From: Calliopum simillimum
Lineage: Eukaryota > Arthropoda > Insecta > Diptera > Lauxaniidae
NCBI GenBank assembly: GCA_951812925.1
Contig: OX638368.1
Location: 112,057,309-112,121,308, forward strand
Direction of reading: 5' to 3'
DNA length: 64,000 nucleotides
Below the pieces are notes generated by a model. The model searched no databases and was not told where the DNA came from. It was given only the letters and a program-made list of their open reading frames with translations. Made by a program: the position numbers and the translations under genes. Below, one piece after another: positions 1-12,119 of this stretch; positions within the stretch are counted from its first letter, which is position 1; each line of letters begins with the position of its first letter.

Positions 1-1454
1 TCAGATTAAAGGTAAATTGTTTCCTTTAATGAATGACATAAAATTAATTGTTTTCTTTTATGTATTTTGGGTTTTATTTAAAAAAGAAAGATGGGTGGTC
101 CATATTTCCCTCCCTTACCCTACTATCAAGTAACACTAAAATTAAATGATTTTTTTTTAATGTCTGAGGTTTCTGTACTTTCCTGAAACACTATTTTTAC
201 CCTTTTTTTCAACTTCGAATGGAGTTTCAAAAAAATGTTCGCAAAAGATATCTTACGGACTACTAAAACTAAATAAACTCAACAATTTTGAACACAATAT
301 AAAAATTCTAGCTGCGGGAAATTGCAGTTTTATGAGTTATAATGATTTTCATCAGGAAATCTGAGGCTCACGACGTCATTTTTCGAAAAAGCGTTGCAAA
401 AATCAATTTCGAGTGGGTTCATTTTACAAATCTGATATTGCCATCAGATAGAAAAATATTAGGAGCTAAAGGATTTGAAAATTTGAACCCATTCGGGCAA
501 GTAGTTTGTTTTTTACAGCCTCTCAAAGGTGAGTAAATTTTAAAGTTAGCGAAAAAGTTTAATTTTTGAGAAAAATGCTTCACATTTAGGTTGAATACTT
601 TGGCAAATGGTTAAAAAAAAGCGATTTTTTCTTTCACTTAAAGCATTATTGGTCTTGTCTCATAAAACTGATTAGCAAAAATCTAAGTTTTTTTAATAGC
701 TTTTATTTTTTATGAATTTTGTTTGAAGACATTACTTTTAGCGTAGTTTTTAAACTTTGGGTTGAGTTTAAAAAAAATTTTCGGTTTTTGTAAAGCTCGG
801 CTTGCTACACAACTAATTGGTGTTTATTTCTAAGCTTGTGCTCCAAAAACTGTATGGTTTTACTTACAACCCTTTGTGTAAGAGCAACTTTTATGGCGAA
901 ACCTATGGATGAAAAAGCTAATTTCACGAAGTTTTAAGTACAAAACTTTATATTTTTAATTTTGTTTTTGTCGATTACAGCGCCATCTAGGATGGATAAG
1001 AAAAAATTTTTTGGACAAAATTTTCTTATTTTTTTACGTAAAATCCGAATCTGCAATAAAAATTGGGGGTTTCTATATAAAATTTTGTTTTTTCCCCCCG
1101 CCCCACCCCCGTCGGAGGGTGAGAGGGGGTCAAGATTCATATCGTTGAATAGATCTTAAAAATTATTGGACATGTATTTTTTTGTTTTTAGATTTAACAT
1201 CCAATTTCTGAAATATTTGACCGTTCCGGGATTTTCCTAACGATATGTATGTAATTTACAGAAAATCGGATTTCACCAAAACATTACTTTTCACCCTGCA
1301 ATGCTATCTAAATGAAATTTAAAATAGCTATAGCTATGAGAATTTTCTATCCATAACCGAAAACAGAATTAAAATATCTTAAATGGTTCAGAAGTTATGA
1401 TTTTTGCAACGAGAAATGCCAAATGTCGCCACTGTGCGCCGTGTAAGTCTTTTT
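1..1454. other. AT-rich DNA without a recognised gene
   Basis: I see no supported gene. The stretch is T/A-rich with many homopolymer runs. A short GC-rich patch of C and G runs lies near 1095-1130. The short open frames at 342-536 and 934-1159 show no recognisable domain and are the length expected by chance in such DNA. Confidence 0.6.
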
Positions 1455-1530
1455 TCAAGGCATCTTACGAAAAAAGTGTATGAGGCATAAAATGCTTAAA
1501 ATCATCCAAAGAATATTTTTTTCAAAATTG
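1455..1530 (+). repeat. Fragment of interspersed family R1
   Basis: The stretch contains the R1 signature: CATCTTACGAAAAAAGTG, then an AAAATGCTTAAAAT block and AAAGAATAT. The same ordered motifs recur near 16290, 41280, 41940, 51545 and 52070. This is a short piece only; neither end of the family is present. Confidence 0.55.
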
Positions 1531-3315
1531 TCTGATATATTCTATAATTATTTCTAGATATTTTAATCCAAATTTTTGCAATAATATTATTACTTTGAAA
1601 GCATAAATTTTCAGACTTATGACCAGCTAGCGCTCTCCCACAGACTACTTTGCGGCATGTTCATAACTGTTGAGATAAATTCCAATTTCCATAAATCAAT
1701 ATTGTTCTCATTTAAATGTTAATTTTAAATTATTATATATTTGAAATTCCTATGCAGATTTGACACGAATAGGTAGTTGGTATATTTGCAAAAAATTACA
1801 GTTAAATTTCTGGGCGTAACTTGCATGACATCGCATGTCTGACCGACATAACGCTTGAATGGCAATGTAGCAGCAGCTGAAACCTTCTTCTTTCACCCAC
1901 TGCAATGTACAATCTTGGTTTCTTAGAGTGCGCGCGATAAAATGCTGTTTAGTATTAAAAACACAGGAACGCAATCCAACCACGCCCATTCTGAAAATCT
2001 TAAAATACCAAAAGAATTCAAACAACGCAGGCGCCAGCAAACAAAACTGCTAATCAGAAATGCTGTCAATTGGCAGACAGATAGACAGACTACATAACAG
2101 CATTCAACATAACACTTGCAACCAACTAACAACATATTGAGTGTATTTTAACAGAAGATAGCACATGCATAGGGTAGAGACAGCAAAAAGGTCGCACTAA
2201 TGAAATTTATGCAAATAGTTTTCAATGAATTTCTGCGCTGTATCTAGATCACCATGCTTATTTGGATTTTTAGCAATCTTAGTTGTTTCCCTTGTAATAT
2301 TTTGAAATGAATTGCTGAACAATGAATCTGTTACTTTCTACGCAAAACTTAAGGCAGGTAAGGTAATTTAAAAAAATCTTGGTTCTGCTGCTTCTGTTTA
2401 TTGTAGTAGCAACTTGAAAGTGTTTTACAAAGTAATTTGTATACCAAAGTATTTGATGGCCTTCCTTGCCACCTTTACCCTACACACATGGCTCATCTTC
2501 TAAAAAACAAAAAAACCGTTTTTCATTTATGCAAAATGTGTCGAGTTTATTTGATGCTGTTTGTGTTGCATGGCAGCAGCAGCAGCAGCATAGATTGCAA
2601 TCGTAAATCCAATCTAAATAACATCACTATATTAAGAAACACAACAACGGCGTGCCGCTGCAAGTCGTGTTGCCAATAACCAGCAACTACAACAGCGTAT
2701 GTTCTTATTTCAATGACCTTGAGTTAATAATTAACAGCAACAAGTGTTGCGGCTACTCTATTGCAGCAGTGAGCCAACATTAAAGAAGGATGCAGAGCTT
2801 GCTATGTTTTTTCTGCTGCATGCATCTATGTTAATGCTGCTTGAATGCTGCACGCCTCACTAGGGGGCGCGTAAAAATTGTCAGCGAGTTTGTTTTATAA
2901 AATTCCTTACTTGGACATAGTTTGTATAGATTTGCGCTGTAGGCTTTTAATTCAACATGTTTGCAATTCATTGCAAGTGTGGCCTGTGTTGCTGCTGTTG
3001 TTTTTTTTTTTTTGTTGCTTGCTTGACAGCTGGCACATGTCGCTGGCGAAAGGTGTCAAACAAATACAAAGCTGTGGTACAAAAGTTTCAGAAATATAAG
3101 AAAAAACATCTGTTGACGATAAGTGAATGCCAATTTATTAAAGACATTCTTTTCATAATTGAAAGTAGGATATTTGCTCAGCAAGTTATGGAATAAATGT
3201 TTATCTTTTACCGAAGGAAAAGAATATTTGTTCATTTTTGAATTTGCATACAGTTGGCTGAATACAATTGCTTATAAATATCTGAGGGATGGTGTTTAGA
3301 AAGTGAGTAAATCCT
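1531..3315. other. AT-rich intergenic or intronic DNA with small CAG tracts
   Basis: No gene was recognised. A (CAG)n tract lies at about 2574-2590, and dispersed GCTGCT/CAACAA triplets run through 2640-3010. This is the opa-like triplet texture common in fly noncoding DNA. Open frames here (for example 1750-2040, 2437-2679) have no family signature. Confidence 0.5.
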
Positions 3316-3940
3316 GATTTGATTTGGTTTGGTTTGGTATGGTTTGGTTTGGTTTGGTTTGGTTTGGTTTGGTTTGGTTTGGTTTGGTTTGGTTTGGTTT
3401 GGTTTGGTTTGGTTTGGTTTGGTTTGGTTTGGTTTGGTTTGGTTTGGTTTGGTTTGGTTTGGTTTGGTTTGGTTTGGTTTGGTTTGGTTTGGTTTGGTTT
3501 GGTTTGGTTTGGTTTGGTTTGGTTTGGTTTGGTTTGGTTTGGTTTGGTTTGGTTTGGTTTGATTTGGTTTGGTTTGGTTTGGTTTGGTTTGGTTTGGTTT
3601 GGTTTGGTTTGGTTTGGTTTGGTTTGGTTTGGTTTGGTTTGGTTTGGTTTGGATTGGTTTGGTTTGGTTTGGTTTGGTTTGGTTTGGTTTGGTTTGGTTT
3701 GGTTTGGTTTGGTTTGGTTTGGTTTGGTTTGGTTTGGTTTGGTTTGGTTTGGTTTGGTTTGGTTTGGTTTGGTTTGGTTTGGTTTGGTTTGGTTTGGTTT
3801 GGTTTGGTTTGGTTTGGTTTGGTTTGGTTTGGTTTGGTTTGGTTTGGTTTGGTTTGGTTTGGTTTGGTTTGGTTTGGTTTGGTTTGGTTTGGTTTGGTTT
3901 GGTTTGGTTTGGTTTGGTTTGGTTTGGTTTGGATTGTTTT
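3316..3940 (+). repeat. (TTTGG)n pentanucleotide array
   Basis: About 125 copies of a 5-bp unit form a nearly pure array. I see only isolated single-base variants: a GGTAT unit near 3336, a GATTT unit near 3561 and a GGATT unit near 3651, plus degenerate edges. The period is not a multiple of three, so several frames stay open for over 200 codons; these are not genes. The G-rich strand has GG every 5 bases, which could allow two-tetrad G-quadruplexes (inference). Confidence 0.97.
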
Positions 3941-4110
3941 GTTCTTAAAAATTTTATTGAAAAAAAAAAAAGGAAAAAAAAATAACATAAAAGATATCAA
4001 ATTAAAATTAAAACCACATCAGGAAAAATTTTTGTGTTTATATTCAGATGGGTTTTTGGCCTTCATTTAAAAGTTTTTTTAAGTTTTTGTACTTTTATGT
4101 ACTTAATTTT

Positions 4111-4903
4111 TATACCCTACACCCAGGGTATATTCACTTTGTCCTTCCGTTTGTAACGCAGAGAAGGAGGCGTGGCAGATATAGAAAAGTATAGATATTA
4201 TTGATCAGCGTCACCTCCTGAGTCGATATAGCCATGTCCGTCTGTCAGGCTGGCTGGCTGGCTGGCTGTGTGTGGAAATACATTTTTTGGGAAAACTAAG
4301 CAAGATAATTCAATGTAATTCAGTGCACAGCCTCCGTCATTAAAGTTAGCTCGGGGGATTGAAAATGAGCGAAATCGGTCAACGGACACGCCTACCGCCC
4401 ATACAAAAAATATATTCAAAATGCAACTTTTTGAGTTTTTTTCACGATAATGCATCCAAAATACCCATAAATACTACGAATTGTAAGCGCAAGCTCTGAG
4501 CAAATACTGGGAGAATTCGAACAAGAGGGCGTGGCACCTCTTATATAGGCAAAAGCTTCAAAACGCTAAACTGAAACCGTTTTTTGAGATAATCAAATTA
4601 AATTTTACTCAGACACTAAAAATTATAAATGCAAGCTATAAGCAAAAACTGGATAAAATCGGACAAAAGGGCGTGGCACCTCCCATATAAGTAAAAGGTT
4701 CAAAACGCTATACTGAAAACATTTTTTGAGATAATCCAACCAAATGTCACTCAAATACTAAAAACTATAAATTCAAACTCTGAGAAAAAACTTGGAGAAT
4801 TCGGACAAGAGGGCGTAGCACCTCCCATATAAGCAAAATTTTCAAAACACTACTGTGTAAGGTATTTAGTGTTTGGCCAGGCCAAAGGTAACACCCTTAC
4901 TAG
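4111..4903 (-). repeat. Interspersed family R2, copy A
   Basis: This copy is in reverse orientation relative to those at 9042, 11371 and 37730. It begins at TATACCCTACACC and ends at the reverse complement of TAGTAAGGGTGT. Shared landmarks are the reverse complement of the GCGTTACAAACGGAAGG block, a block reading GTCGATATAGCCATGTCC with a CTGGCTGG microsatellite beside it, and about three internal units of 130 bp, each with GGGCGTGGCACCTC followed by a TATAAGCAAAAG-type box. I found no terminal inverted repeat and no coding frame. It may be a non-autonomous retroelement tail or a Helitron-like element; the class is not resolved. Confidence 0.8.
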
Positions 4904-6040
4904 GTTTTTTTTCAAAAACTTTTTTGGTAATAGGTGCTGTAAGTATCATCTCTACAATCGGCTCCTGCGGGCACTATCGTGAAGAAGAGAACCCCATCCT
5001 CTCTGTCCCTGACTCTCGGTCCCTGATTATATTCCATATACTCTCACATCCTCTATCTTTTCTCCTTTTTTAAACCAGCACATAGACCCACCCTTTATAT
5101 GAAACTATTTTAGTACATCTGTTATGACCGAGTTACTTTACGTTATATGTATATGTGTTAGTGCTGGTCATTGACCGACTGTTTAGTGTTGGAGAGTGTG
5201 AAATATTTCATTTTTATTTTTGGTTTATTGTTTCCATCCTCAACAATGGCTCGAAAGATACAAAATGTTGCATAAATTCAAAAGAATTCTATTGTTATTT
5301 GTTATTTTTAGAAAAATAAATTATTTTTTTTATTTTTTTGCTGAAGTTAGCCAATAATTGTACATTACAAAATATTTGTATGTTAACTTTACACGGTAAT
5401 CAAACATTTCAAAAATTACAAAAAGTTATTTATATGCTCAAACTAAGTAATATGACTGTAGCGAACAACAAAATTTTCTCTCTAGCACAAGCAAAAATTT
5501 CTCACTGTGTAGCAGAACCTCCTTTTAACTGTTATAAAGCTAATGTTAGTTTCATAATTTTTGCAAATGTCAACTTTTCCATAAGAACAGCAACATACTC
5601 CAACTACAACATAACAACAACGCTAGTAGTCAACAAAGCAAAAATATACTTCGAACCATTTTAAACGTTGCTTGCTCGTATATCATGGTAATCGCTTTAA
5701 GTTAACAACTAAAATTACAGCAGCAATAGCACTAGCACAGAATGCAGTAGAAAAAATGAAGAAATAGTAAAAAAAGAGCATCAAAAGTTTTCTTGTGTAT
5801 ATGCACGCCTGCGCTGTGCTCGCCTTTTGAACTTGCGGCTGGGCTTTTGTTGTGTTCTCAGGCACAAAAGTTACATATACGGACAAGATGGACAGACAAA
5901 CAGGCTGGACTTGGTCACAAGTGAATTGGGCAGCGCCATCAAGTACAGTGTTGGAATTTTATAGTTAAGTTAGTTTTCTACTTGTGCATAGCCACAAGTA
6001 AGAACAAGTGTGCTACACAAGCTTTCTCACCTTTGCTCAT
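4904..6040. other. Intergenic or intronic DNA without a recognised gene
   Basis: A 108-codon open frame at 5338-5664 is rich in Asn, Ile, Phe and Thr and matches no domain I know, so I treat it as chance. No repeat landmark of the window's families was seen. Nothing else is supportable. Confidence 0.5.
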
Positions 6041-6340
6041 TGACTCCCTGACACTTTGAGTCTATTACACCTTTACTCGTTGACTTTTTGACTCCTTAAC
6101 AGTTTAATAGTTTAACTCTTTCGCTCCTGGACTGACTGACTTATTGAACTTTTGAATCTTTCACTATTTTACTCTTTACTCATTGACTCCTAGATTTTTT
6201 GACTCTTTGAGTGCTTGACTCACTGACTCATTGACCCTTTGAATTTTGGACTCTTTTTCTAAATGATGCATCGACTGCTTGACTTTTTGACTCTTTGAAT
6301 CCGAATATGGCCTCTGATTTGCTCCATCACGTCGGAGATC
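6041..6340 (+). repeat. Degenerate GACTC/TTGACTCTTT satellite, left block
   Basis: The motif TTGACTC recurs every 9-12 bases with many substitutions (TTGACTCCTT, TTGACTCATT, TTGACTTTTT). The same texture resumes at 6655-6905, so one array appears to have been split by the hairpin element between the blocks. Confidence 0.8.
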
Positions 6341-6415
6341 TGAGTTATCCTTGATTTAAAGTGCATGAAACGCTATTTTTAGACATATGGCGTACATCCT
6401 GAAAGTAGTCTAGTT

Positions 6416-6650
6416 CACTTTTGACAGCGGTATTAAACAATCCTGAGCTTCCCCTTTAAAGCGTACTTTTAACTTTTTCAATTGAATCATTAGTTACCGA
6501 GATATCATCGATTGAAGTAAAGGTATCGCTAATCCCTGTAAAGGACTATATTCAATTTGTATACCTTTCAATGTAATGATCCAATTGGAGAAGTTAAAAC
6601 CATACTTTAAAGAGAATACTCAAATCTACTCAACGCCGCTGTCAAAAGTG
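6416..6650. mobile_element. Hairpin (inverted-repeat) element inside the GACTC satellite
   Basis: The left end reads CACTTTTGACAGCGG and the right end its perfect complement CCGCTGTCAAAAGTG. The arms remain alignable inward for roughly 100 bp each, through blocks such as CTTTAAAG, TTTTAACTT and CAATTGAATCATT / AATGATCCAATTG. It has the size and structure of a MITE (a miniature non-autonomous DNA transposon). The exact outer limits and any target duplication are unclear. Confidence 0.7.
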
Positions 6651-6654
6651 CATG

Positions 6655-6905
6655 ACTCGTTGAATTCATGCTTAATTGACTCTCTGAATCACTGACTCCT
6701 TGATTTTTTGACTCCTTGATTCATTGACCCTTGAGTCACGGAATCATTGACCACTTGACTCTTTTACTTATTGATTCATTGACTCTTTTAAGCACTGAAT
6801 CATTGATAACTCGACTTTTTGGCTCTTTTATTAATTTACTTTTATATTAATTTATTTTAAATCCCTGACTCTTTGATTTCTTGACTCTCCTTGACTCCTT
6901 GTCCT
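6655..6905 (+). repeat. Degenerate GACTC/TTGACTCTTT satellite, right block
   Basis: This continues the 6041-6340 array with the same TTGACTC, CATTGACTC and CTTGACTCTT words. Confidence 0.75.
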
Positions 6906-8450
6906 TCTTGATATTCAAACATCAGAAATTATTTTGAATTTTCAGATTTTTTTTTTTTAAATTTTCTTAGCGTCAAACACTGTGCCATACTATAAAACTT
7001 CCAGGGTCAGTGCACGCGCCACTCAGCTGTTGTTGCTAGCAATGTTCTTATTTGTTTGTATTGCCGGAGTTGTTGTTGTTGTTGCTGTTGTTGTTTGCAT
7101 CATTTGTTATCGCATTAATAGGCGACTTTTGACTGTTTTTTGACTAAGTCGACCGCACAACTGTTGATGTTGCCGGCTGTCGTTTGTTGCCTTTTGGCTG
7201 CTGGTGCTGCTGCTGCTGCTGTCAGCAACTGTTGCTGTTCGCCAAAATGGCCTTTCATAATATTATGAGAGAAGGAAGTGCAAGTTAAGAATTTATTGCT
7301 GGTAACATTTGTGTTCAACAGCAAGTGGCTGTGGCGGTGGTGGTTCTTCGACAATTTCTCGTTAATTTTAATTTTTCCAACTTTGGCATTTATTGTTTGT
7401 TATGCTTATTATTATTCTTGTTGCTGTTGTTATTGTTGCTGTTTTGTTCTTTTGCTGTTAAGTATTGCTGAGTTATAAGTATTAGATTATAGCAACAACA
7501 ACAACAACAGCAATACACATAATAATTTTAATCTTGATGATGTTGATCGGTTAACACCGTAATAGTCAGATTTAACGGTGAGTGGCGAATATATGAATGT
7601 ATGTTTGTTTTTGTTGCTGTTATATAATTTGTTTGCTCACCTTGTTGTTGTTGTTGTACAATTGTTTGTTGTTTTTAAGTTATCGTTTATGTTGCCATTT
7701 TTAAGGAGATTCATAAGCTGTCCGTTGTTTGCTTAGAGTGCTAAAAGTTTCTTTGGGGATTGTGGAAATAATTGGAATGAATAAAAAATATTGAGAATCA
7801 TTAAAGGATTATACAGATTTATCCAAAAATATTTTGTTAATCAAAATGTTTTGAAATTTGTTTTGATAAAAAACTTTTTTTTTATAATTTTATACGTAGG
7901 TTTTTTATATTAAGCCATTCGATGCGTAGCGCAACAAGATTTGATTTATTCATATCGGCTTCCACTGATAACACTACTTTACAGGCAAAATCACCATTGA
8001 ATGGCATTATTCATATTTCACGTCGTTTTCGAGATATCGGTCATTTTCGGTTTTTGGACCAAAAAAAAAAAAAAAAAAAAAAAATGGTTCCACTAAATTA
8101 CAAATATTTCAAGATTTAGTACTTATGATTAAACGTATCTCACATTTTATAAAATTACCTACAAATGATATTCATAACACTTTATGGTTGATTTGTTAGT
8201 TTCGGTGAAATAAATTAATTTCTAAAAAAAAAATTTTATAATTTAAAAAAAAATCAAAGTCAACTGCAAATTTATACAAGAAAAAATTTGTAAAAAATCA
8301 TTTTATTTTTTTAAATCATAGTCTATATATTTGCAAAGAAAATTAAGAAAATCGATATAAAAATGGAAAAGTTGTATAAAATTTAAAAATAGCCGAATGG
8401 CATTTTTGCCTATTTTTCCATTTTGTATTTTATTTGTCATAAATTTGCAT
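6906..8450. repeat. Triplet-rich (GTT/CAA/GCT) low-complexity DNA
   Basis: There are runs of GTTGTTGTT and GCTGCT at 7064-7100, 7200-7220 and 7412-7450, CAACAACAA at 7492-7510, and GTT again at 7640-7680. The rest is A/T-rich, with a poly(A) run near 8061-8083. Such opa-type tracts are typical of fly introns and flanks. Open frames crossing them (for example 7115-7354) are low-complexity products. No gene was seen. Confidence 0.7.
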
Positions 8451-9012
8451 ATTATATAGAGCGTATATCGCATAAGGCTGCAAAGAGTCAGAGAAGTGAT
8501 AGAGGAGGCCTAGACTAAAAAAAAATTGTGACTGAAAGGTGGGCTAAAATGTACTCCTGAGGAGTTAAAGGGTATAAACTGATTTTCTGTCTTGTTTTGG
8601 GATGTGCGCGATTTCAACTGGAGCCATGAAGCTGATTGTTCTTGAAAAGTATTTTTTCTGACCTCAGTTAAATAAATTGGTATCACATATGTACCACCGA
8701 ATGAAATGAAATTTAAAGAGAATTTGAAAATACTACCTTTCTCATACTACAATGGCCGCCAAAGTCAAAAATTAACACTATAACACTATAACACTTTAAA
8801 CCAAATACATTCTCAAAAAGCTCATACAATTAGCTTAAAGTTTTTTACAAAAAAAGTTTTCTCTAAAACGCTAGGGTGACCCATAACATTTTTTTTTCTA
8901 AAACAAGTCAGAAAATCACTTTTAACTCTATAACTCCTCAAATATACATTCTAGGCTTTCTTTATCACCTCTCATTTGCTTTGTAACCTCACGCGATACA
9001 CCCTATATAATA
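8451..9012. mobile_element. 560-bp inverted-repeat element (family R6)
   Basis: The left end (ATTATATAGAGCG, then ATATCGCATAAGG) is complementary to the right end (CGCGATACACC, then CTATATAATAT). Inner blocks also pair: GAGGAGTTAAAGGGTATAA with TTAACTCTATAACTCCTC, and GATTTTCTGTCTTGTTTTG with AAAACAAGTCAGAAAATC. The loop holds ordinary AT-rich DNA and no open frame. A one-armed relative lies at 56985-57310. This is consistent with a long-arm MITE or foldback; the superfamily is unknown. Confidence 0.75.
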
Positions 9013-9041
9013 TACACATTTATAACAAATAAAAAAAAAAA

Positions 9042-9720
9042 CTAGTAAGGGTGTAACCTTTAGCCTGGCAAAACATTAAATACCCAACAATGCAGTATTT
9101 TGAAAATTTTGCTTATATGGGAGGTGCCACACCCAATTGTCCAATCTTGCCCAGTTTTTTTTTCAGAGCTTGCATTTATAGTTCTTAGTGTCTGAGTGAA
9201 ATTTGGTTTTCAGTATAGCGTTTTGAAGCTATTGCTCATATGGGAGGTGCCACGCCCTCTTATTCGATTTCAATCAGTTTTTGCTCAGTCCTTGCATTTA
9301 TATTTTTTAGTGTTTGAGTGTTGAGTGTTCGATTATCTCAAAAAGCGCTTTCAGTATAGCGTTTTGAAGCTTTTCCTTGTATAGGAGGTGCCACGCCTTC
9401 TTGTCCAAATTTGTACAACTGCTCAGAGCTTTCTTTTACAATTCGTAATATTTATGTGTATTTTGGTTGCATTGTCGTGAAAAATACTCCTAAAGTTGCA
9501 TTTTGAACATGTTTTTTATATGGGCAGTAGACGTGTCCGTTGTATATTTCCACGCACACCCAGCCAGCCAGCAAGACACCCAGCCAGCAAGACAGACAGT
9601 TATGGGTATATCGACTCAGAAGGTAACGCTGATCAAGAATATATATACTTTTCCTTACCTGTCACGCCTCCTTCTCTGCGTTACAAACGGAAGGGCAAAG
9701 TGAGTGTAGGGTATAAAAAT
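9042..9720 (+). repeat. Interspersed family R2, copy B
   Basis: It starts at ACTAGTAAGGGTG and ends at GTAGGGTATAAAAAT. It contains the GGAGGTGCCACGCCCTCTT-type block three times, each with TATAGCGTTTTGAAGC upstream. These are followed by a CAGCCAGC/AAGACAGACAG microsatellite, TATCGACTCAGAAGG and the CTCTGCGTTACAAACGGAAG block. It abuts the end of the R6 inverted-repeat element across an A-run. The open frame at 9496-9834 merely runs through the repeat. Confidence 0.85.
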
Positions 9721-9916
9721 AAGTACATAAATGAAATAAAAACTAAAATAGCCATTTACGACGTATTTGCCGATGCTGATTCCGAATCCAGTCTCAGAAT
9801 TGCTATATCTCTTATGAGTTTTGAGGTATCCTAAATGAGAACAAAGCAATATGCATAAAGAAAAAATATTTATTGGAGGACTGGCTTTCGTAACTAGTTT
9901 CAATGATCACCACAAT
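9721..9916. other. Short unannotated spacer
   Basis: AT-rich DNA between R2 copy B and the hairpin; nothing recognised. Confidence 0.5.
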
Positions 9917-10096
9917 CGTATCATCAGACAAATTGGGCGACATCCAAAAAAACTTGACAAGCATAGATTTGTCGAGAATCACAGCAAAAAATTAAATGCA
10001 GCACTTACTGCGACTCTCTACAAATCTATATAAAGCGCTTAACAAAGTATGCTTGTCGAGTTCTTTTGGATGTTGGCAAATTCGTCTAATGATATG
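9917..10096. mobile_element. 180-bp hairpin (MITE-like)
   Basis: The left arm runs CGTATCATCAGAC, GACATCCAAAA, CTTGACAAGCATA. The right arm runs TATGCTTGTCGAG, TTTTGGATGT, GTCTAATGATATG. The arms pair over about 50 bp around an 80-bp centre. The small open frame at 9851-10033 runs through it and is not a gene. Confidence 0.75.
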
Positions 10097-11370
10097 TTTT
10101 TGGTTATCAGTTTTTGATTTTTCTTTATGTCTTTTGCTTTGTTTTTGTAATTATATTGGTGTTTTTAACTAAAAAACATGGAATAGTAAGCTCAAATCAA
10201 CAATGACATTTGACACATACTCGTTTGGTACCTAATAATGCAAACAATTTTTGTTCTAGGCATGAAATGGCTAAATTTAAAAAAAATATTTACTTTTTTT
10301 TTTAAATTTCTTCCTTGCAACAATGCTATAATGTAAAAATATCGGCAAAAAGTAATCCCTACTGACAGATTGTATAACAAATTCCATAGTCATTAAGGAA
10401 ACAATTTGTGTCTACATCACATTTGCAGACGAAATGGCGCAACTTCCATAATCAAACAACCACACTGTCAATTCTCGCACAATTCAATCAAAAGCTGTTT
10501 CAAGATATTTGCTCTATATTTTTACTTAAGTTAAAATTATTTTACCTGCTGTACATTATAATACAAGTACTGTTATATTACTCTATTTGCTATAGATATT
10601 CAGTTTGCGTATTTTCTTGCTTTTTTTTTCTGCAAGTGTAATCAGCCGTAATCGTGTTTCAAGTCACAAAGTGATTAAAATAGCACCTTCGATCAAATGT
10701 AATCGATCGCATAATTTATCTTTACAATGCGTCAGCAGCAAGCAACATGAAGCAGCATTTAACAACAGGCAGCAGTAGCAACTTCAACAACCGCATTTGA
10801 TATGAAATATTAAGCAGAAGCTGTAAAGTGTTTATTAAACTGCTGCTGTTGTTGTTGCTGTTGCTGTCCACAGCAATATTTGTTGTTGTTGTTATGCACA
10901 TCTAATATTCTACTCTCAGATACTAAGCTGCGCTATAGTTTTATCTAATGCTTAAAGAAATTATTTTTCTTTTTTGCCTTCTTCTGGTTTAGTGGCAAGA
11001 CTTTTTTCTTCTTTTATGTTTTTCATTATGCCGAAGTCGATCGATGCATCGGTAAATTTTAATTATAATTCTGATGCCTTCATATTGAAACGATGGCTCA
11101 GCGCACAAATATATTTACGTAGCAGCAACAACAACAAAAATAATAGTGTTAGCTACATATTTGTTGCATGCAACAGTAGCTGGCATGCAAAAAGGCTGTT
11201 GATGTTGTTGCTTATCTTTGTGTACATAACTTGTGTTTTAGTTGCATGGCCTTGGATTAACCTCTTACAGAAGCTCATAGACTATATATTTGTTCAACAA
11301 TATTGCAGAGTTTTCGAGTTCTAGTCCAAGCAACTTGAATTTTTAGACTGTTTTTTTTTTATCATACCAT
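10097..11370. other. AT-rich DNA with CAG/CAA and GTT tracts
   Basis: Triplet tracts lie at 10728-10800 (CAGCAGCAA type) and 10842-10890 (CTGCTGTTGTTG type). Open frames at 10408-10641 and 10974-11324 have no recognisable domain. No gene is supportable. Confidence 0.55.
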
Positions 11371-11932
11371 AGATTATCTCAAAAAAGCTTTTGCTTATAT
11401 AGGAGGTGCCACGCCCTCTTGTCCGAGTTCACCCAGTTTTTGCTTAGAGCTGGCCTAAGTAAATTTTAGTTGGATTATCTCAAAAAACGCTTTCAGTACA
11501 ACGTTTTGAAGCTTTTGCTTGTATATGAGGTGCCGCGCCCTCTTGTCCAAATTCGACCAATTTTTGCCTGGGACTTGCGCTTACAGTTCGTAGTATTTAT
11601 GTGTATTTTGGTTGCATTATCGTGAAAAATACTCCTAAAGTTTAGACTCGTTCGTTGACCGATTTCGCTCATTTTCAATCCCAAGAGCTAACTTTGATGT
11701 CGGAGGCAGTGTACCGATTTTATTGAATTATCTTGCTCAGTTGCCAAAAAATTAATTTCCACGCACAGACACCCAGCCCGCCAACCTGCCAGCAAGACAG
11801 ACGGACATGGCTACATTGACTCAGGAGGTGACACTGATTAAGAATATATATACTTTTCTATACCTGCCACGCCTCCTTCTCTGCGTTACAAATGGAAGGA
11901 CAAAGTGAATAAACCCTGAGTGTAGGGTATAA
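11371..11932 (+). repeat. Interspersed family R2, copy C (5'-truncated)
   Basis: It enters the family at an AGATTATCTCAAAAAAGC block and lacks the TAGTAAGGGTGT start. It then has two GAGGTGCC(A/G)CGCCCTCTTG units, the TTCGCTCATTTTCAATCC block, the GACATGGCTACATTGACTCA block, CTCTGCGTTACAAATGG, and ends at GTGTAGGGTATA. The 3' end is preserved while the 5' end is lost, the usual truncation of retroposed copies, although other explanations are possible. Confidence 0.8.
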
Positions 11933-12119
11933 TTATACTTTATCCCTAAACTTTTGCTGTGCACATTAGTCTCATGCCAATTTTTGGGCTTATCTTAGGG
12001 AAAATATTATGTGAATTGGATCATAAACGCCACTTGGTGTGAGAAGCTCTACAAACAAACCTTTATCCAAAAAATAACCTCATCGGAATGTAACTTAGAG
12101 TACTAGGGGCAGGTACATG

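Noticed and set aside
3296..4070. Open frames of 209-248 codons on both strands
   Set aside because: They translate the (TTTGG)n array in different frames (Trp-Phe-Gly-Leu-Val or Asn-Gln-Thr-Lys-Pro repeats); a period of 5 without stops explains them.
5338..5664. 108-codon frame with Asn/Thr-rich product
   Set aside because: No domain, signal peptide or neighbour supports it; the composition follows local base content.
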